Source: Pseudomonadota bacterium
GTDB lineage: Bacteria; Pseudomonadota; Gammaproteobacteria; Burkholderiales; Methylophilaceae
NCBI GenBank assembly: GCA_020053735.1
Contig: JAGVMP010000011.1
Location: forward strand, 124,001 to 188,000
Direction: 5' to 3'
DNA length: 64,000 nucleotides
Shown here: positions 50,194 to 61,195 of the stretch, piece after piece
Layout of the letters: each line of letters starts with the position of its first letter
Numbering within the stretch: position 1 is the stretch's first letter
Notes under the pieces: generated by a model
Databases searched by the model: none
What the model was told of the DNA's origin: nothing
The model's input: the letters and a program-made list of their open reading frames with translations, nothing else
Position numbers and translations under genes: made by a program

Positions 50194-50251
50194 GCACGGT
50201 TTCGTATTAACCACCTTAGTATCAATACATAAGCTTTAGGACAGAGAACTC

Positions 50252-50674
50252 ATGGCAAACACCGCACAAGCACGCAAACGCGCACGTCAATCCGTTAAAG
50301 TAAACGCACACAACGCCGCGTTACGTTCAACTTTGCGCACTGCAATCAAAAAAATTATTAAGGCTGTTGAGTCTGGCGACAAAGCCGTAGCCGCAGCAAG
50401 TTACCAAGAAAACATTACTGTGATTGACCGCATTGCGGACAAAAAAATCATCCACAAAAATAAAGCAGCACGTCATAAAAGCCGCCTAAGCGCTGCCATT
50501 AAAGCCATGACAGGCGCATCTGCTGCTGGCGTTAAAGCAACGAAAGCTGCACCTAAAGCAAAACCAGCTGCAAAAGCGACTGCAGCAGCTAAAACAACAA
50601 CTGCAAAAGCCGCCGCACCAAAAGCAGCAGCCGCTAAAAAACCCGCTGCAGCGAAAAAAGCAAAAGCAGAATAA
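50252..50674 (+). CDS. rpsT: Ribosomal protein S20 with an extended histone-like tail
   Basis: Residues 1-88 match S20 ([39 protein letters not shown]), which binds 16S rRNA early in 30S assembly. Typical S20 has 85-90 residues; this one has 140. The extra 50 residues are almost only Ala, Lys, Pro and Thr ([15 protein letters not shown] and similar), like histone H1 or AlgP tails. A single terminator follows. SD-like AGGACAGAG precedes the start. Confidence 0.96.
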   Translation: MANTAQARKRARQSVKVNAHNAALRSTLRTAIKKIIKAVESGDKAVAAASYQENITVIDRIADKKIIHKNKAARHKSRLSAAIKAMTGASAAGVKATKAAPKAKPAAKATAAAKTTTAKAAAPKAAAAKKPAAAKKAKAE

Positions 50675-50693
50675 TTTAGTTATATATTTAAAA

Positions 50694-50729
50694 AGCCGAG
50701 CCCAAAGTAATATTTGGCTCGGCTTTTTT
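50694..50729 (+). terminator. Rho-independent terminator of rpsT
   Basis: The stem AGCCGAGCC / GGCTCGGCT is followed by TTTTTT. It is convergent with the end of purK. Confidence 0.9.
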
Positions 50730-50755
50730 GTTGGCTGACAGTTCTATTATTTAAC

Positions 50756-51910
50756 TCAACCTATATTCAACTCACTGCGCGCAATCAGCGCCACATTCAA
50801 CGCGGCATCCAGTTTTTTATCTATCACGGTAAAATGTCCCATTTTGCGTGCTTTGCGTGGCTCGTGTTTACCATATAAATGCAACTTTAAATTGGCATGG
50901 CTGAGCGCCTTATTCCATAAGGGCTCCAAGGTGTTGTTTTTAGTATCGTACCAGCTATCGCCTAAAATATTCACCATCACCGCATCACTGTGCAAGCTGG
51001 CATCGCCCAGTGGTAGGCCAGTCATCACGCGTACTTGCTGTTCAAACTGGTTGGTCACACACGCATCTATCGTATAGTGCCCAGAATTGTGCGGACGTGG
51101 TGCGATTTCGTTTACCAACAACTGATTTTTAACCACAAAAAATTCTACACCCAACACGCCAACGTAATCCAACTTTTCGGCCAGCTTTTTCGCCAGCATT
51201 TGCGCATTGGCTTTTAGTACCTCACTGCAACGCGCTGGCACAATACTCATATCAAGGATACCGTTGAGATGACTATTTTCAGCTGTAGGGAAAGCCGCAA
51301 TATTGCCTGTGGCGTCGCGTGCCAGCACGACTGACACTTCCAAATCCAGCGGCAACATCTGCTCTAATACGCAGGTTTCTTGCTGAAATTCGGCGAAGGC
51401 TTGCTGCGATTCTGCCTGATTTTTCACCCGTGCCTGGCCTTTGCCATCATAACCAAAACGCGCCACTTTCAATATAGCGGGGTATAGCGTGCTGGCATCT
51501 TCGGGCAAGTCTGCAACCGTATTGATCACCATAAATGGCGCTACAGGCAAACCGGCTTCTTTAATAAACATTTTTTCTAATACGCGATGTTGCGCAACAG
51601 CCACACAAGCCGCGCTAGGGCGAACAGTAGTAGTAAGTGCTAACTTTTCTAGCGTATTGGCAGGCACATTTTCAAACTCGGTGGTCACTGCTTGGCAAGT
51701 TGCGGCGATTTGTTTGAGTGCATTCTCATCGTCGTAATTGGCGCATAAATGCACATCGGCAATTTTGCCTGCAGGGCTGTTTTTGTCAGGGTCGAGCACA
51801 GTCACTTGATATCCCAACTCGTGCGCCGCAATCACAAAAAAACGGCCAAGTTGACCGCCACCTAACATGCCCAGCATAGCTGGTGCAGTGATTGTTTGCT
51901 TTGTTGCCAT
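50756..51910 (-). CDS. purK: N5-carboxyaminoimidazole ribonucleotide synthetase
   Basis: PurK, an ATP-grasp enzyme, carboxylates AIR in de novo purine synthesis. It begins with GMLGGGQLGRFFVIAAHELG and has LDLEVSVVLAR, NEIAPRPHNSGHYTIDA and related motifs. Length (384) is normal. It follows purE by 19 bases. Confidence 0.97.
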   Translation of the reverse strand: MATKQTITAPAMLGMLGGGQLGRFFVIAAHELGYQVTVLDPDKNSPAGKIADVHLCANYDDENALKQIAATCQAVTTEFENVPANTLEKLALTTTVRPSAACVAVAQHRVLEKMFIKEAGLPVAPFMVINTVADLPEDASTLYPAILKVARFGYDGKGQARVKNQAESQQAFAEFQQETCVLEQMLPLDLEVSVVLARDATGNIAAFPTAENSHLNGILDMSIVPARCSEVLKANAQMLAKKLAEKLDYVGVLGVEFFVVKNQLLVNEIAPRPHNSGHYTIDACVTNQFEQQVRVMTGLPLGDASLHSDAVMVNILGDSWYDTKNNTLEPLWNKALSHANLKLHLYGKHEPRKARKMGHFTVIDKKLDAALNVALIARSELNIG

Positions 51911-51929
51911 TCTACATACGCTTTCTAAA

Positions 51930-52424
51930 TTAAGGCTTTTCGCCCAATATCATGTTGTGCACTTTATCGGCCTGGGTGGCACGGAATTCTGCCAACTTTT
52001 TCGCTAAACCGGCATCATGGTTAGCCAAAATAGAAACCGCAAATAATCCTGCGTTAGCCGCTCCAGCGTCACCAATGGCAAAGGTGGCCACGGGAATACC
52101 TTTTGGCATTTGCACAATGGAAAGGAGTGAATCTTGCCCTTGTAAATGCTTACTTGGCACCGGCACGCCCAACACTGGCAACGTGGTTTTTGCCGCCACC
52201 ATACCGGGCAAATGCGCTGCGCCGCCAGCACCAGCAATGATAATTTGGTAGCCTTCACTAGCTGCGCTTTCAGCAAATTTAAACATTAAATCAGGTGTGC
52301 GATGCGCCGAAACCACCTTGGCTTCATACGCTACACCAAAATCCGCCAGCATTTGTGCTGCAATTTTCATGACTGGCCAATCGCTGTCTGAGCCCATCAC
52401 AATGGCAACCAATGGTTTATTCAT
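51930..52424 (-). CDS. purE: N5-carboxyaminoimidazole ribonucleotide mutase
   Basis: PurE rearranges N5-CAIR to CAIR. The conserved start [14 protein letters not shown], then [11 protein letters not shown] and [27 protein letters not shown]-like motifs are seen. Length (164) is typical. It lies downstream of proB. Confidence 0.97.
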   Translation of the reverse strand: MNKPLVAIVMGSDSDWPVMKIAAQMLADFGVAYEAKVVSAHRTPDLMFKFAESAASEGYQIIIAGAGGAAHLPGMVAAKTTLPVLGVPVPSKHLQGQDSLLSIVQMPKGIPVATFAIGDAGAANAGLFAVSILANHDAGLAKKLAEFRATQADKVHNMILGEKP

Positions 52425-52470
52425 GCTAAGACTTTCATTAAAAAATTCCCCAACTAAAAACTACTTTCAG

Positions 52471-54760
<2,290 letters not shown>

Positions 54761-54796
54761 GCCTCACTAATAACCCATTATAACTAAATCACCAAA

Positions 54797-54826
54797 TAAA
54801 AAAGCCCCATCAAACGATGAGGCTTT
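54797..54826 (-). terminator. Terminator after rpmA
   Basis: On the minus strand AAAGCCTCATC pairs with GATGGGGCTTT (one G-U pair) and is followed by TTTTTT. It sits between rpmA and obgE, which may lower obgE expression relative to the two ribosomal genes. Confidence 0.8.
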
Positions 54827-54843
54827 AGAACAGTTAAAATTTC

Positions 54844-55101
54844 TTAAACTGCAACAATGCTGACTGTATGACGTTTTAACGCGCCTTTAACAGCAAAAGT
54901 TACCTTGCCTTCAATTTTTGCGAATAGCGTGTGGTCTTTACCCATACCGACGTTATCACCCGCGTGCATTTTAGTACCACGTTGGCGCACAATAATGCTG
55001 CCTGCTGAAACGACTGTTTCACCAAATGCTTTAACGCCTAAACGTTGTGAGTGTGAATCGCGACCGTTACGTGAACTACCGCCTGCTTTTTTGTGTGCCA
55101 T
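54844..55101 (-). CDS. rpmA: Ribosomal protein L27
   Basis: L27 lies near the peptidyl transferase centre. The start [20 protein letters not shown] and the segment [15 protein letters not shown] are fully typical. Length (85) is normal. It follows rplU by 23 bases. Confidence 0.98.
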   Translation of the reverse strand: MAHKKAGGSSRNGRDSHSQRLGVKAFGETVVSAGSIIVRQRGTKMHAGDNVGMGKDHTLFAKIEGKVTFAVKGALKRHTVSIVAV

Positions 55102-55124
55102 GATTAATCCTTAACTATATCTAA

Positions 55125-55490
55125 TTATTCTGCAGCTTTAGCGACTTTTGCTTTTGCTGGTTTCGCGGCAGCTTGGCCTGCGGCTAAAATTTCACCAATT
55201 TGAATTTCAGTAAAGCTTTGGCGATGGCCTTGTGTTTTACGATAATGTTTACGACGGCGGAATTTGAAAATCATCACTTTATCTGCACGGCCATGCGAAA
55301 CAACTGTCGCATTTACTGTTGCACCAGCAATCAATGGCGCGCCAATGGTTGTGTTGTCACCGTCCGCAATCATCAATACTTTATCGATAATCACTTTGCT
55401 ACCCACATCGCCCACCAGTTTTTCAACCTTAAGCGTTGCACCAGCTTCTACTTTATATTGCTTACCACCTGTTTTAATTACTGCGTACAT
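55125..55490 (-). CDS. rplU: Ribosomal protein L21
   Basis: L21 binds 23S r[20 protein letters not shown] and [23 protein letters not shown] are the family hallmarks. At 121 residues it exceeds the usual 103 by an Ala/Lys-rich tail ([15 protein letters not shown]). Its upstream partner in many betaproteobacteria, ispB, is here separated by the islet at 55,571-56,806. Confidence 0.97.
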   Translation of the reverse strand: MYAVIKTGGKQYKVEAGATLKVEKLVGDVGSKVIIDKVLMIADGDNTTIGAPLIAGATVNATVVSHGRADKVMIFKFRRRKHYRKTQGHRQSFTEIQIGEILAAGQAAAKPAKAKVAKAAE

Positions 55491-55570
55491 AATTTAGCCT
55501 TAAATTGCACTTTCTAAAGAACTCGGCATTATACGCAAATAAGCTAGTAAAGCAAATTGAAAATCCAACT

Positions 55571-55804
55571 CTATGCGCAAAAATACAACTTTTGATTGAT
55601 TTTAGCCTTAATATCTTCAATAGTAAGCGGCGTCTTAGTTTTGTGAACCATTCTATGGCAATTTGAGCATACAGGAACTACGTTTGCCAACGCTATTTCT
55701 AAAGTTCGTTTAAGTTCCTGTTCATCTAACATGAGCACTGGTTTTTGATGGTGTATTTCTATAAATCCTTTGTCTCCCCGTAAAAACCTTCGGAAATCAC
55801 TCAA
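55571..55804 (-). CDS. Truncated HNH endonuclease domain
   Basis: The 77-residue ORF has GFIEIHHQKPVLML, then VVPVCSNCHRMVHK, an HNH core seen in McrA-type nucleases. The N-terminal half with the first metal-binding cysteines is missing. The only start before the HH motif is a TTG that overlaps the end of the next gene upstream by 8 bases. It is probably the fragment of a larger nuclease and may not be functional. Confidence 0.55.
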   Translation of the reverse strand: MSDFRRFLRGDKGFIEIHHQKPVLMLDEQELKRTLEIALANVVPVCSNCHRMVHKTKTPLTIEDIKAKINQKLYFCA

Positions 55805-56432
55805 AAATAAAAATATTATTCCTGTGATACTCTAAATAATTTAAACGATTTTCAACTGGCAATTTGATATATTTCTTACCCGCTTCTATTCCAATCAGTT
55901 GAATATTTTTTATTGTTAAAAGTGGCGAAATTATTAGTTCTTTGTTGTTTTCGAAAGTAATTAATCCATTATCGAATAATTTATCTATGGTTGGGCTAAA
56001 AATGAAGCCGTTGTTAATATCTAATCTCTCCTCGTTGCTAGATAAAGCCCAGGGCTTTATATGGCTAGCCAATAATATCCTAGTTTCGTCTATCCCTGTA
56101 ATTGGGCAGCTTTTTAGAAATTTTAAGAGGTTTTTCCTAAATTTATTTTGCCCAATTCTAATTTTTGCTTGAATGGATTTTGAAGTATCCTTAACATCTT
56201 CTTTTAAAAGCAAATTTTGCTCATCAAACTCTAATAACGCTATCAAACCTACGTCTAGCATTTTAAATTTTTTTTCTAACTCTCTGTATAGAACACCGCG
56301 AACACCAGCTTTCCATTCTTTAGATTTTTTTATATCCGGGTAATATTTTTCAAGTTGGTTGTATACAATATTCCAAGTGGCAACTCCGCCGTTGTCTTCA
56401 AGTACCTTTTTAATTGCTTCGACTTTTGTCAC
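55797..56432 (-). CDS. HNH-type restriction endonuclease-like protein
   Basis: The 211-residue protein has an N-terminal winged-helix-like region (MTKVEAIKKVLEDNGGVATW) and a C-terminal HNH_2 domain: CPITGIDETRILLASHIKPWA, then NGFIFSPTIDKLFDNGLITF. This layout is common in type II restriction enzymes. A GTG start overlaps the preceding stop by 4 bases. The base composition is clearly more AT-rich than neighbouring genes, a sign of transfer. The cognate methylase upstream is truncated. Confidence 0.7.
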   Translation of the reverse strand: MTKVEAIKKVLEDNGGVATWNIVYNQLEKYYPDIKKSKEWKAGVRGVLYRELEKKFKMLDVGLIALLEFDEQNLLLKEDVKDTSKSIQAKIRIGQNKFRKNLLKFLKSCPITGIDETRILLASHIKPWALSSNEERLDINNGFIFSPTIDKLFDNGLITFENNKELIISPLLTIKNIQLIGIEAGKKYIKLPVENRLNYLEYHRNNIFIFE

Positions 56433-56644
56433 AAATCTAGATTGATTTCGTATGGAAATTTATATTTAAAATTCAGTATGTTAATGACTTCTTCTTCAAT
56501 AGTCTCATCGTGTAAGCATAACCAACCTTCTTCGTCATTTGCATCATCTGAAGCGTTATCTCTAACCTGCAAGACTTTTCTTAATGTGTGCTTGCAGACA
56601 CCAATCCTTACATCACTATTAAGTTTACTCATCCGAATTACCAT
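56429..56644 (-). CDS. Uncharacterised 71-residue protein of the restriction islet
   Basis: The ORF is acidic and short (VRDNASDDANDEEGWLCLHD, EEEVINILNFKYKFPYE). I do not recognise a family. It may be a real gene placed between the methylase remnant and the nuclease, or remnant sequence. A second possible start is at 56632. Confidence 0.4.
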   Translation of the reverse strand: MVIRMSKLNSDVRIGVCKHTLRKVLQVRDNASDDANDEEGWLCLHDETIEEEVINILNFKYKFPYEINLDL

Positions 56645-56647
56645 TGA

Positions 56648-56806
56648 TTATTTCTTATCTTGTCCAATCGAAAAATAGACCGAGCCACCTCCAACAAAAG
56701 GCTCAAAATATCTATCAAAAGTATGCGGCATCGCAGGGCGTGTATATTTCAACTCCTGTTCTTTACCACCCGCCCACTTCAATATTGGATTTAAATTTGA
56801 CTTCAT
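56648..56806 (-). pseudogene. Truncated D12-class (Dam-like) DNA adenine methyltransferase
   Basis: The 52-codon ORF reads PILKWAGGKEQELK and then FEPFVGGGSVYFSI, the first two motifs of D12-class N6-adenine methyltransferases (KWAGGK, EPFxGGG). It stops right after. Two further codon frames show weak continuation (EIINGNSDE) before more stops, so the rest of the gene has decayed. The catalytic DPPY motif is absent. It is probably the lost methylase of the adjacent HNH nuclease. Confidence 0.75.
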
Positions 56807-56870
56807 TTAGCTACTTTCTAAAAATTACGATAGTGTCGAATATGCTAAAATTCTAATTAATTATATTAAC

Positions 56871-57851
56871 GTGCAGTCTATAGTGACTTTAAATAAAATT
56901 CAAACTTTCATTGTGACTGATATGCAAGCGGTCGACACCGTCATCCGGCAGTCTCTGCACTCTGAAGTGTCCCTCATCAATACCATCGGTGAACATATTA
57001 TCAATGGTGGTGGCAAGCGCCTGCGACCCGCACTGGTATTGCTTTCTAGCGGCATATTCGGAAACATTCAAACCCAGCATCACGAACTTGCGGCCATTGT
57101 AGAATTTATTCACACCGCCACTTTGTTGCACGATGACGTGGTAGATGAATCGGCTATGCGGCGCGGCAATAGTACAGCAAATCACTTGTTTGGTAATGCC
57201 GCCAGTGTACTGGTCGGCGATTTCTTATATTCGCGCGCGTTTCAAATGATGGTAAAACTGCAAAATATGCGTGTGATGCAGATTTTATCTGAAACCACCA
57301 ATATTATCGCCGAAGGCGAAGTGCTGCAGTTGCTCAACATTAATAATGCCAACGTAACCGAGCAAGCATATTTAAAAGTCATCCATTTTAAAACCGCCAA
57401 ATTATTTGAGGCCGCCACCCGCTTAGGCGCAGTAATTAGCAATGCCAATACGCAAGACGAAAACGCGTTGGCGCAATACGGCATGCGACTTGGCACAGCG
57501 TTTCAGTTGATAGACGATGTGCTGGATTTAAGCGGCGACGTGAACCAAATTGGTAAGAACTTAGGCGATGATTTAAGTGAAGGTAAACCAACATTGCCAT
57601 TACTTATCGCCATGCATCGCGGCAACGCCACTGAAGCGGCCACCATTCGCAATGCCATTCAACATGGCGGCTTGCAAGAATTAGCTGCTGTGCTGGCTGC
57701 CGTTAAAGCAACCGATGCACTGAACTATGTACGAAAACTGGCTGAAAATGAAGCTAGAGTTGGTGTAGAAGCGATTGCGCACCTGCCAAATTCCACCAAC
57801 AAACAGGCGCTGATTGATTTAGCCGAGTTTGCAGTGAAACGAGAATTCTAA
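56871..57851 (+). CDS. ispB: Octaprenyl diphosphate synthase
   Basis: IspB makes the long isoprenoid side chain of ubiquinone. The two aspartate-rich motifs are LLHDDVVDES (Asp88-Asp92) and LIDDVLDLSGD, with GGGKRLRPALV before them. It starts with GTG. Length (326) is normal. It diverges from the restriction islet, which sits between it and rplU. Confidence 0.95.
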   Translation: MQSIVTLNKIQTFIVTDMQAVDTVIRQSLHSEVSLINTIGEHIINGGGKRLRPALVLLSSGIFGNIQTQHHELAAIVEFIHTATLLHDDVVDESAMRRGNSTANHLFGNAASVLVGDFLYSRAFQMMVKLQNMRVMQILSETTNIIAEGEVLQLLNINNANVTEQAYLKVIHFKTAKLFEAATRLGAVISNANTQDENALAQYGMRLGTAFQLIDDVLDLSGDVNQIGKNLGDDLSEGKPTLPLLIAMHRGNATEAATIRNAIQHGGLQELAAVLAAVKATDALNYVRKLAENEARVGVEAIAHLPNSTNKQALIDLAEFAVKREF

Positions 57852-57880
57852 CTTATAAAGCACGAATACATAACAAATAA

Positions 57881-57981
57881 GGATGCCCTGCAGACCAATA
57901 TCCATGCGACCTATCACGCATGAATAATCAGCTTTAGCTGATATATTCTGCGGGGACAACCCTTGCGGTTGCAGGGCATCC
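57881..57981. repeat. Intergenic palindromic repeat D1
   Basis: The arms GGATGCCCTGCA (57881-57892) and TGCAGGGCATCC (57970-57981) are perfect 12-bp complements. Inner inverted repeats include CATGCG/CGCATG and ATCAGCT/AGCTGAT. A part around ATATCCATGCG also occurs, with changes, within bioC. It lies after ispB and could also terminate transcription. Confidence 0.75.
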
Positions 57982-58024
57982 CTAAAATGCTTGCTTCTAT
58001 AGTTTAATGTACTAATTCAATATA

Positions 58025-58417
58025 CTAGTTCAAGACAATGGGCTCGCCACTTTCAGCATGAAAATAGCTTAGATGTGCGCAATCGCTGGTGCCGCTCGTC
58101 AGGCTGCCGTCAAACAAAGCTTTGCCTTCTACATCCACCACTGCATAGCCGTTATGGTATAAAGTGACTTCTGCCAACTTAGGCGCTAGTTTCGGTGCTG
58201 TTTTTCCTGCTTTTTCCCGCATTGCAAAACTAATACAAGTTTCGTCCTCGTCTTCGCTATACACTTCCCATTTATTTTCACCAGTGAGTTGCGCCAGCCA
58301 GCCCGGCAAGTCCACTTCAACACGACAAATAATCGGCGCATCCCAAGCAGGATGATTAATATTATTTAGCTCAATTTTATCAAGCGTTTTAAGCAGTGTT
58401 TTGTCTAGGTCAGACAT
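58025..58417 (-). CDS. Uncharacterised conserved-looking protein
   Basis: The 130-residue protein is acidic, with one strongly hydrophilic half (KWEVYSEDEDETCISFAM) and a C-terminal half with NGYAVVDVEGKALFDGSL and CAHLSYFHAESGEPIVLN. There is no signal peptide or membrane segment. I do not recognise the family. Confidence 0.7.
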   Translation of the reverse strand: MSDLDKTLLKTLDKIELNNINHPAWDAPIICRVEVDLPGWLAQLTGENKWEVYSEDEDETCISFAMREKAGKTAPKLAPKLAEVTLYHNGYAVVDVEGKALFDGSLTSGTSDCAHLSYFHAESGEPIVLN

Positions 58418-58593
58418 GTTTATCCTTAAAATCTAATTGTTACATCATTACTATGGAGCTGATGTGCTGATTTTCAACAGTATGACAAAAACGCGTATCT
58501 GTATGTTAGCTTGCACACTTATATTAACGATGCCATCATGATAATAGTTTACATCAACTTGAGGCTTATCTAGGGCCAAACTAAAGGGGAGCT

Positions 58594-59484
58594 ATGTTTG
58601 ATTTTTTAATGCCGTTGTCTGATTTATTAAAATCGGAACCGACTTTTTTTGTGGTTTTTTCTACGATTATCGGTTTAGTGGTGGGCAGCTTTTTAAATGT
58701 GGTCATTCACAGATTACCTAAAATGATGGAAAACACCGAGAAAGCCTATGTGGCTGAGGCTTATGGCGTAAAACCTGACCCAAGTATCACAGCGGCAATA
58801 CCTACTAAATATAATATCGTCACGCCGCGCTCTGCCTGCCCAAACTGTGGCCACCAAATTACTGCACTAGAAAATATTCCGATTATTAGCTATCTAATAT
58901 TGAGTGGTAAGTGCAAAGGCTGTAAAGCCAAGATTAGCATGCGTTACCCACTGATTGAAGCCTTAACTGGTGCGCTAATTGGCGCTGTGGCTTATAAATT
59001 TGGCTACAGCAATACTAGCCTATTTGCATTTATCTTTGTTTTTGCTCTGGTGACGTTAACCTTTATTGATTTTGATACACAATTACTTCCCGACGACATC
59101 ACCTTGCCTTTGCTATGGCTGGGACTTTTATTCAATTTAAACTCAGGCTTCACCGACCTAAAATCTGCCGTATTAGGTGCGGTTTTTGGCTACTTAATTT
59201 TATGGTCAGTGTATTGGCTATTTAAAATAGTCACTGGCAAAGAAGGCATGGGCTATGGCGACTTCAAATTACTCGGCGCTATCGGCGCTTGGTTTGGTTG
59301 GCAATTACTGCCTGCTGTCATTTTACTCAGCTCTGTAGTGGGTGCAGTCATTGGCATCGGCATGATTGCATTTCGTGGTAAAAGCGGTGGAACTGCTATA
59401 CCTTTCGGCCCATTTTTAGCGCTGGGTGGCATTGCTGCCCTATTTTTTGGCCAGCAATTAGCTGGCTTTTATTTGGCGACCTAA
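58594..59484 (+). CDS. pilD: Prepilin peptidase / N-methyltransferase
   Basis: PilD cleaves and methylates type IV prepilins and type II pseudopilins at the inner membrane. A cytoplasmic zinc region has CPNCGHQ and CKGCKA; the peptidase aspartates are in FIDFDTQLLPDDI and GYGDFKLLGAIGAW. It is an eight-segment membrane protein of normal length (296), and heads pilD-coaE-zapD-yacG. Confidence 0.96.
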   Translation: MFDFLMPLSDLLKSEPTFFVVFSTIIGLVVGSFLNVVIHRLPKMMENTEKAYVAEAYGVKPDPSITAAIPTKYNIVTPRSACPNCGHQITALENIPIISYLILSGKCKGCKAKISMRYPLIEALTGALIGAVAYKFGYSNTSLFAFIFVFALVTLTFIDFDTQLLPDDITLPLLWLGLLFNLNSGFTDLKSAVLGAVFGYLILWSVYWLFKIVTGKEGMGYGDFKLLGAIGAWFGWQLLPAVILLSSVVGAVIGIGMIAFRGKSGGTAIPFGPFLALGGIAALFFGQQLAGFYLAT

Positions 59485-59504
59485 ATGTATGTAGTCGCAT
59501 GCAT

Positions 59505-60119
59505 ATGTTTGTAGTTGCACTTACTGGCGGCATTGGTAGTGGCAAATCAGAGGCTGCTAGAGTATTTACCGAGCTTGGCGTGCCTGTGACCGATGTAGAC
59601 GAGATTTCACATCAACTAACGGCGGCGCAGCAGCCAATTATTCAAGATATTCAGGCCAATTTTGGCAAAGAATACATCTCACCTGATGGCGCATTAAACC
59701 GTGCTGCCATGCGTGATTTGGTGTTTAATGACCAAGCAGCACGCAATAAATTAAATGCGATTTTGCACCCTGCTATTTATACTGAAGCATTAAACCAACT
59801 TGCACAAAATAAGCATGCGCCGTATCAGATATTAGCGATTCCCCTGCTATTTGAAAGTCCCCGCTATGCGCCGCATGTTAATCGTATATTATTGATTGAT
59901 TGCAATGAAAAGACACAGATTGAGCGCGTTAAAAAACGCAGCAAGCTAACAGAGTCTGAAATTAAAAAAATTATCCGCACGCAAACACCACGCAAAAAAC
60001 AATTATTGCTGGCGCATGATGTGATTGAAAACAACGAGAATGTTGAAAAATTACGCGAAAAAATACTGCTCATCCACCAAAAATACCTTAATACTTGCAT
60101 AGTTAGCAAAACTACCTGA
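59505..60119 (+). CDS. coaE: Dephospho-CoA kinase
   Basis: CoaE adds the 3'-phosphate in the last step of CoA synthesis. The P-loop GGIGSGKSE follows MFVVALT; VDEISHQL and KRSKLTESEIKKIIRTQ are family features. The start at 59505 is preferred over 59499; both are possible. Confidence 0.95.
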   Translation: MFVVALTGGIGSGKSEAARVFTELGVPVTDVDEISHQLTAAQQPIIQDIQANFGKEYISPDGALNRAAMRDLVFNDQAARNKLNAILHPAIYTEALNQLAQNKHAPYQILAIPLLFESPRYAPHVNRILLIDCNEKTQIERVKKRSKLTESEIKKIIRTQTPRKKQLLLAHDVIENNENVEKLREKILLIHQKYLNTCIVSKTT

Positions 60120-60166
60120 TAATTCACCTCAATTTATTATTATAAGTTGGCAGACCTTATTTCGTC

Positions 60167-60925
60167 ATGTCTAGCTACGAATTTCCATTTAACGAGCGTA
60201 TTCGCACTTTTTTGCGACTTGAAGACCTGTTCTCAAAAATTCTGCTGAATGTTGAGGGTGGTGAGCAACACCATCATCACACCGCGTTAATCTCTCTGCT
60301 ACAAATGTTGGATATTGTGGATCGCGCTGATCTTAAAATGGATTTGGTGGGCGAGCTAGATCGGCAACGTCTCGCCATGCAAAACTTACGTGGCAACCCA
60401 ATTATTGCCGAAAAAGCCTTAGATAAAATACTACGCGAAGTGGGTGCTTGTTCCACCGCGTTGCGTGCCGATGGCTCTAAATTTGGCCAACATTTACGCG
60501 AAAACGAATGGCTAATGGGCATTAAGCAACGCTCAGGCATTTTGGGCGGCGTATGCCAATTCGACTTGCCATCTTACCACCATTGGCTGGGCTTAGATTC
60601 CAACCGCCGTAAGAGTGATTTTGATGGCTGGCTCGCGCGCTTTATGCCTATGCACGAAGCGATCAAAACCATATTGCGTATTTTGCGCGGTAGCGACACC
60701 CCTAGGAATCTTACCGCCCAAAATGGCTTTTATCAGCAAATGTTAGGTGGCGCCAAGCCTGCACAAATGCTGATTATTAATGTCCCTGATAGTTGCCCGT
60801 GCTTTCCTGAAGTAAGCGCCAATAAATACGCCATTAATGTGCGATTCTCTGCGCTGGATTTTGTGCAAAAGCCTAAACCTTGCGATCACGATTTGGACTT
60901 TAGCATGACGCTGTGTAATTTATAG
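60167..60925 (+). CDS. zapD: Cell division protein ZapD
   Basis: ZapD crosslinks FtsZ filaments. YEFPFNERIRTFLRLEDLF at the start is the family signature, followed by MDLVGELDRQR and SGILGGVCQFDLPSYHHWL. Length (252) is normal. The order coaE-zapD-yacG matches E. coli. Confidence 0.96.
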   Translation: MSSYEFPFNERIRTFLRLEDLFSKILLNVEGGEQHHHHTALISLLQMLDIVDRADLKMDLVGELDRQRLAMQNLRGNPIIAEKALDKILREVGACSTALRADGSKFGQHLRENEWLMGIKQRSGILGGVCQFDLPSYHHWLGLDSNRRKSDFDGWLARFMPMHEAIKTILRILRGSDTPRNLTAQNGFYQQMLGGAKPAQMLIINVPDSCPCFPEVSANKYAINVRFSALDFVQKPKPCDHDLDFSMTLCNL

Positions 60926-60976
60926 TAGGTATTCTTTAGACTGTAATCTATCGCAATAAAGCTGTAAAATTGCAGC

Positions 60977-61195
60977 ATGACTTCTGACCACCAATCCAAC
61001 CTTAAAGCCAAACAAGTGGCTTGCCCTACTTGTAAGAAACTAGCGGCCTACGACACCAACAACCCTTTTCGACCATTTTGCAGCCAGCGCTGTAAAATGA
61101 TTGACTTAGGCGATTGGGCAAATGAAAATTACCGTATCCCTGATAACAAACCGCTTAACAATGACCCATTAGGAAATGATGATGACCTTAATTAA
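60977..61195 (+). CDS. yacG: DNA gyrase inhibitor YacG
   Basis: This small zinc protein has the four ligand cysteines in CPTCKK and FCSQRCK. In E. coli it binds GyrB and limits gyrase activity. Length (72) is typical. Confidence 0.95.
   Translation: MTSDHQSNLKAKQVACPTCKKLAAYDTNNPFRPFCSQRCKMIDLGDWANENYRIPDNKPLNNDPLGNDDDLN

Noticed and set aside
56644-56856. 70-codon plus-strand ORF in the restriction islet
   Set aside because: It is antisense to the methylase remnant, whose motifs KWAGGK and EPFVGGG are clear on the minus strand.
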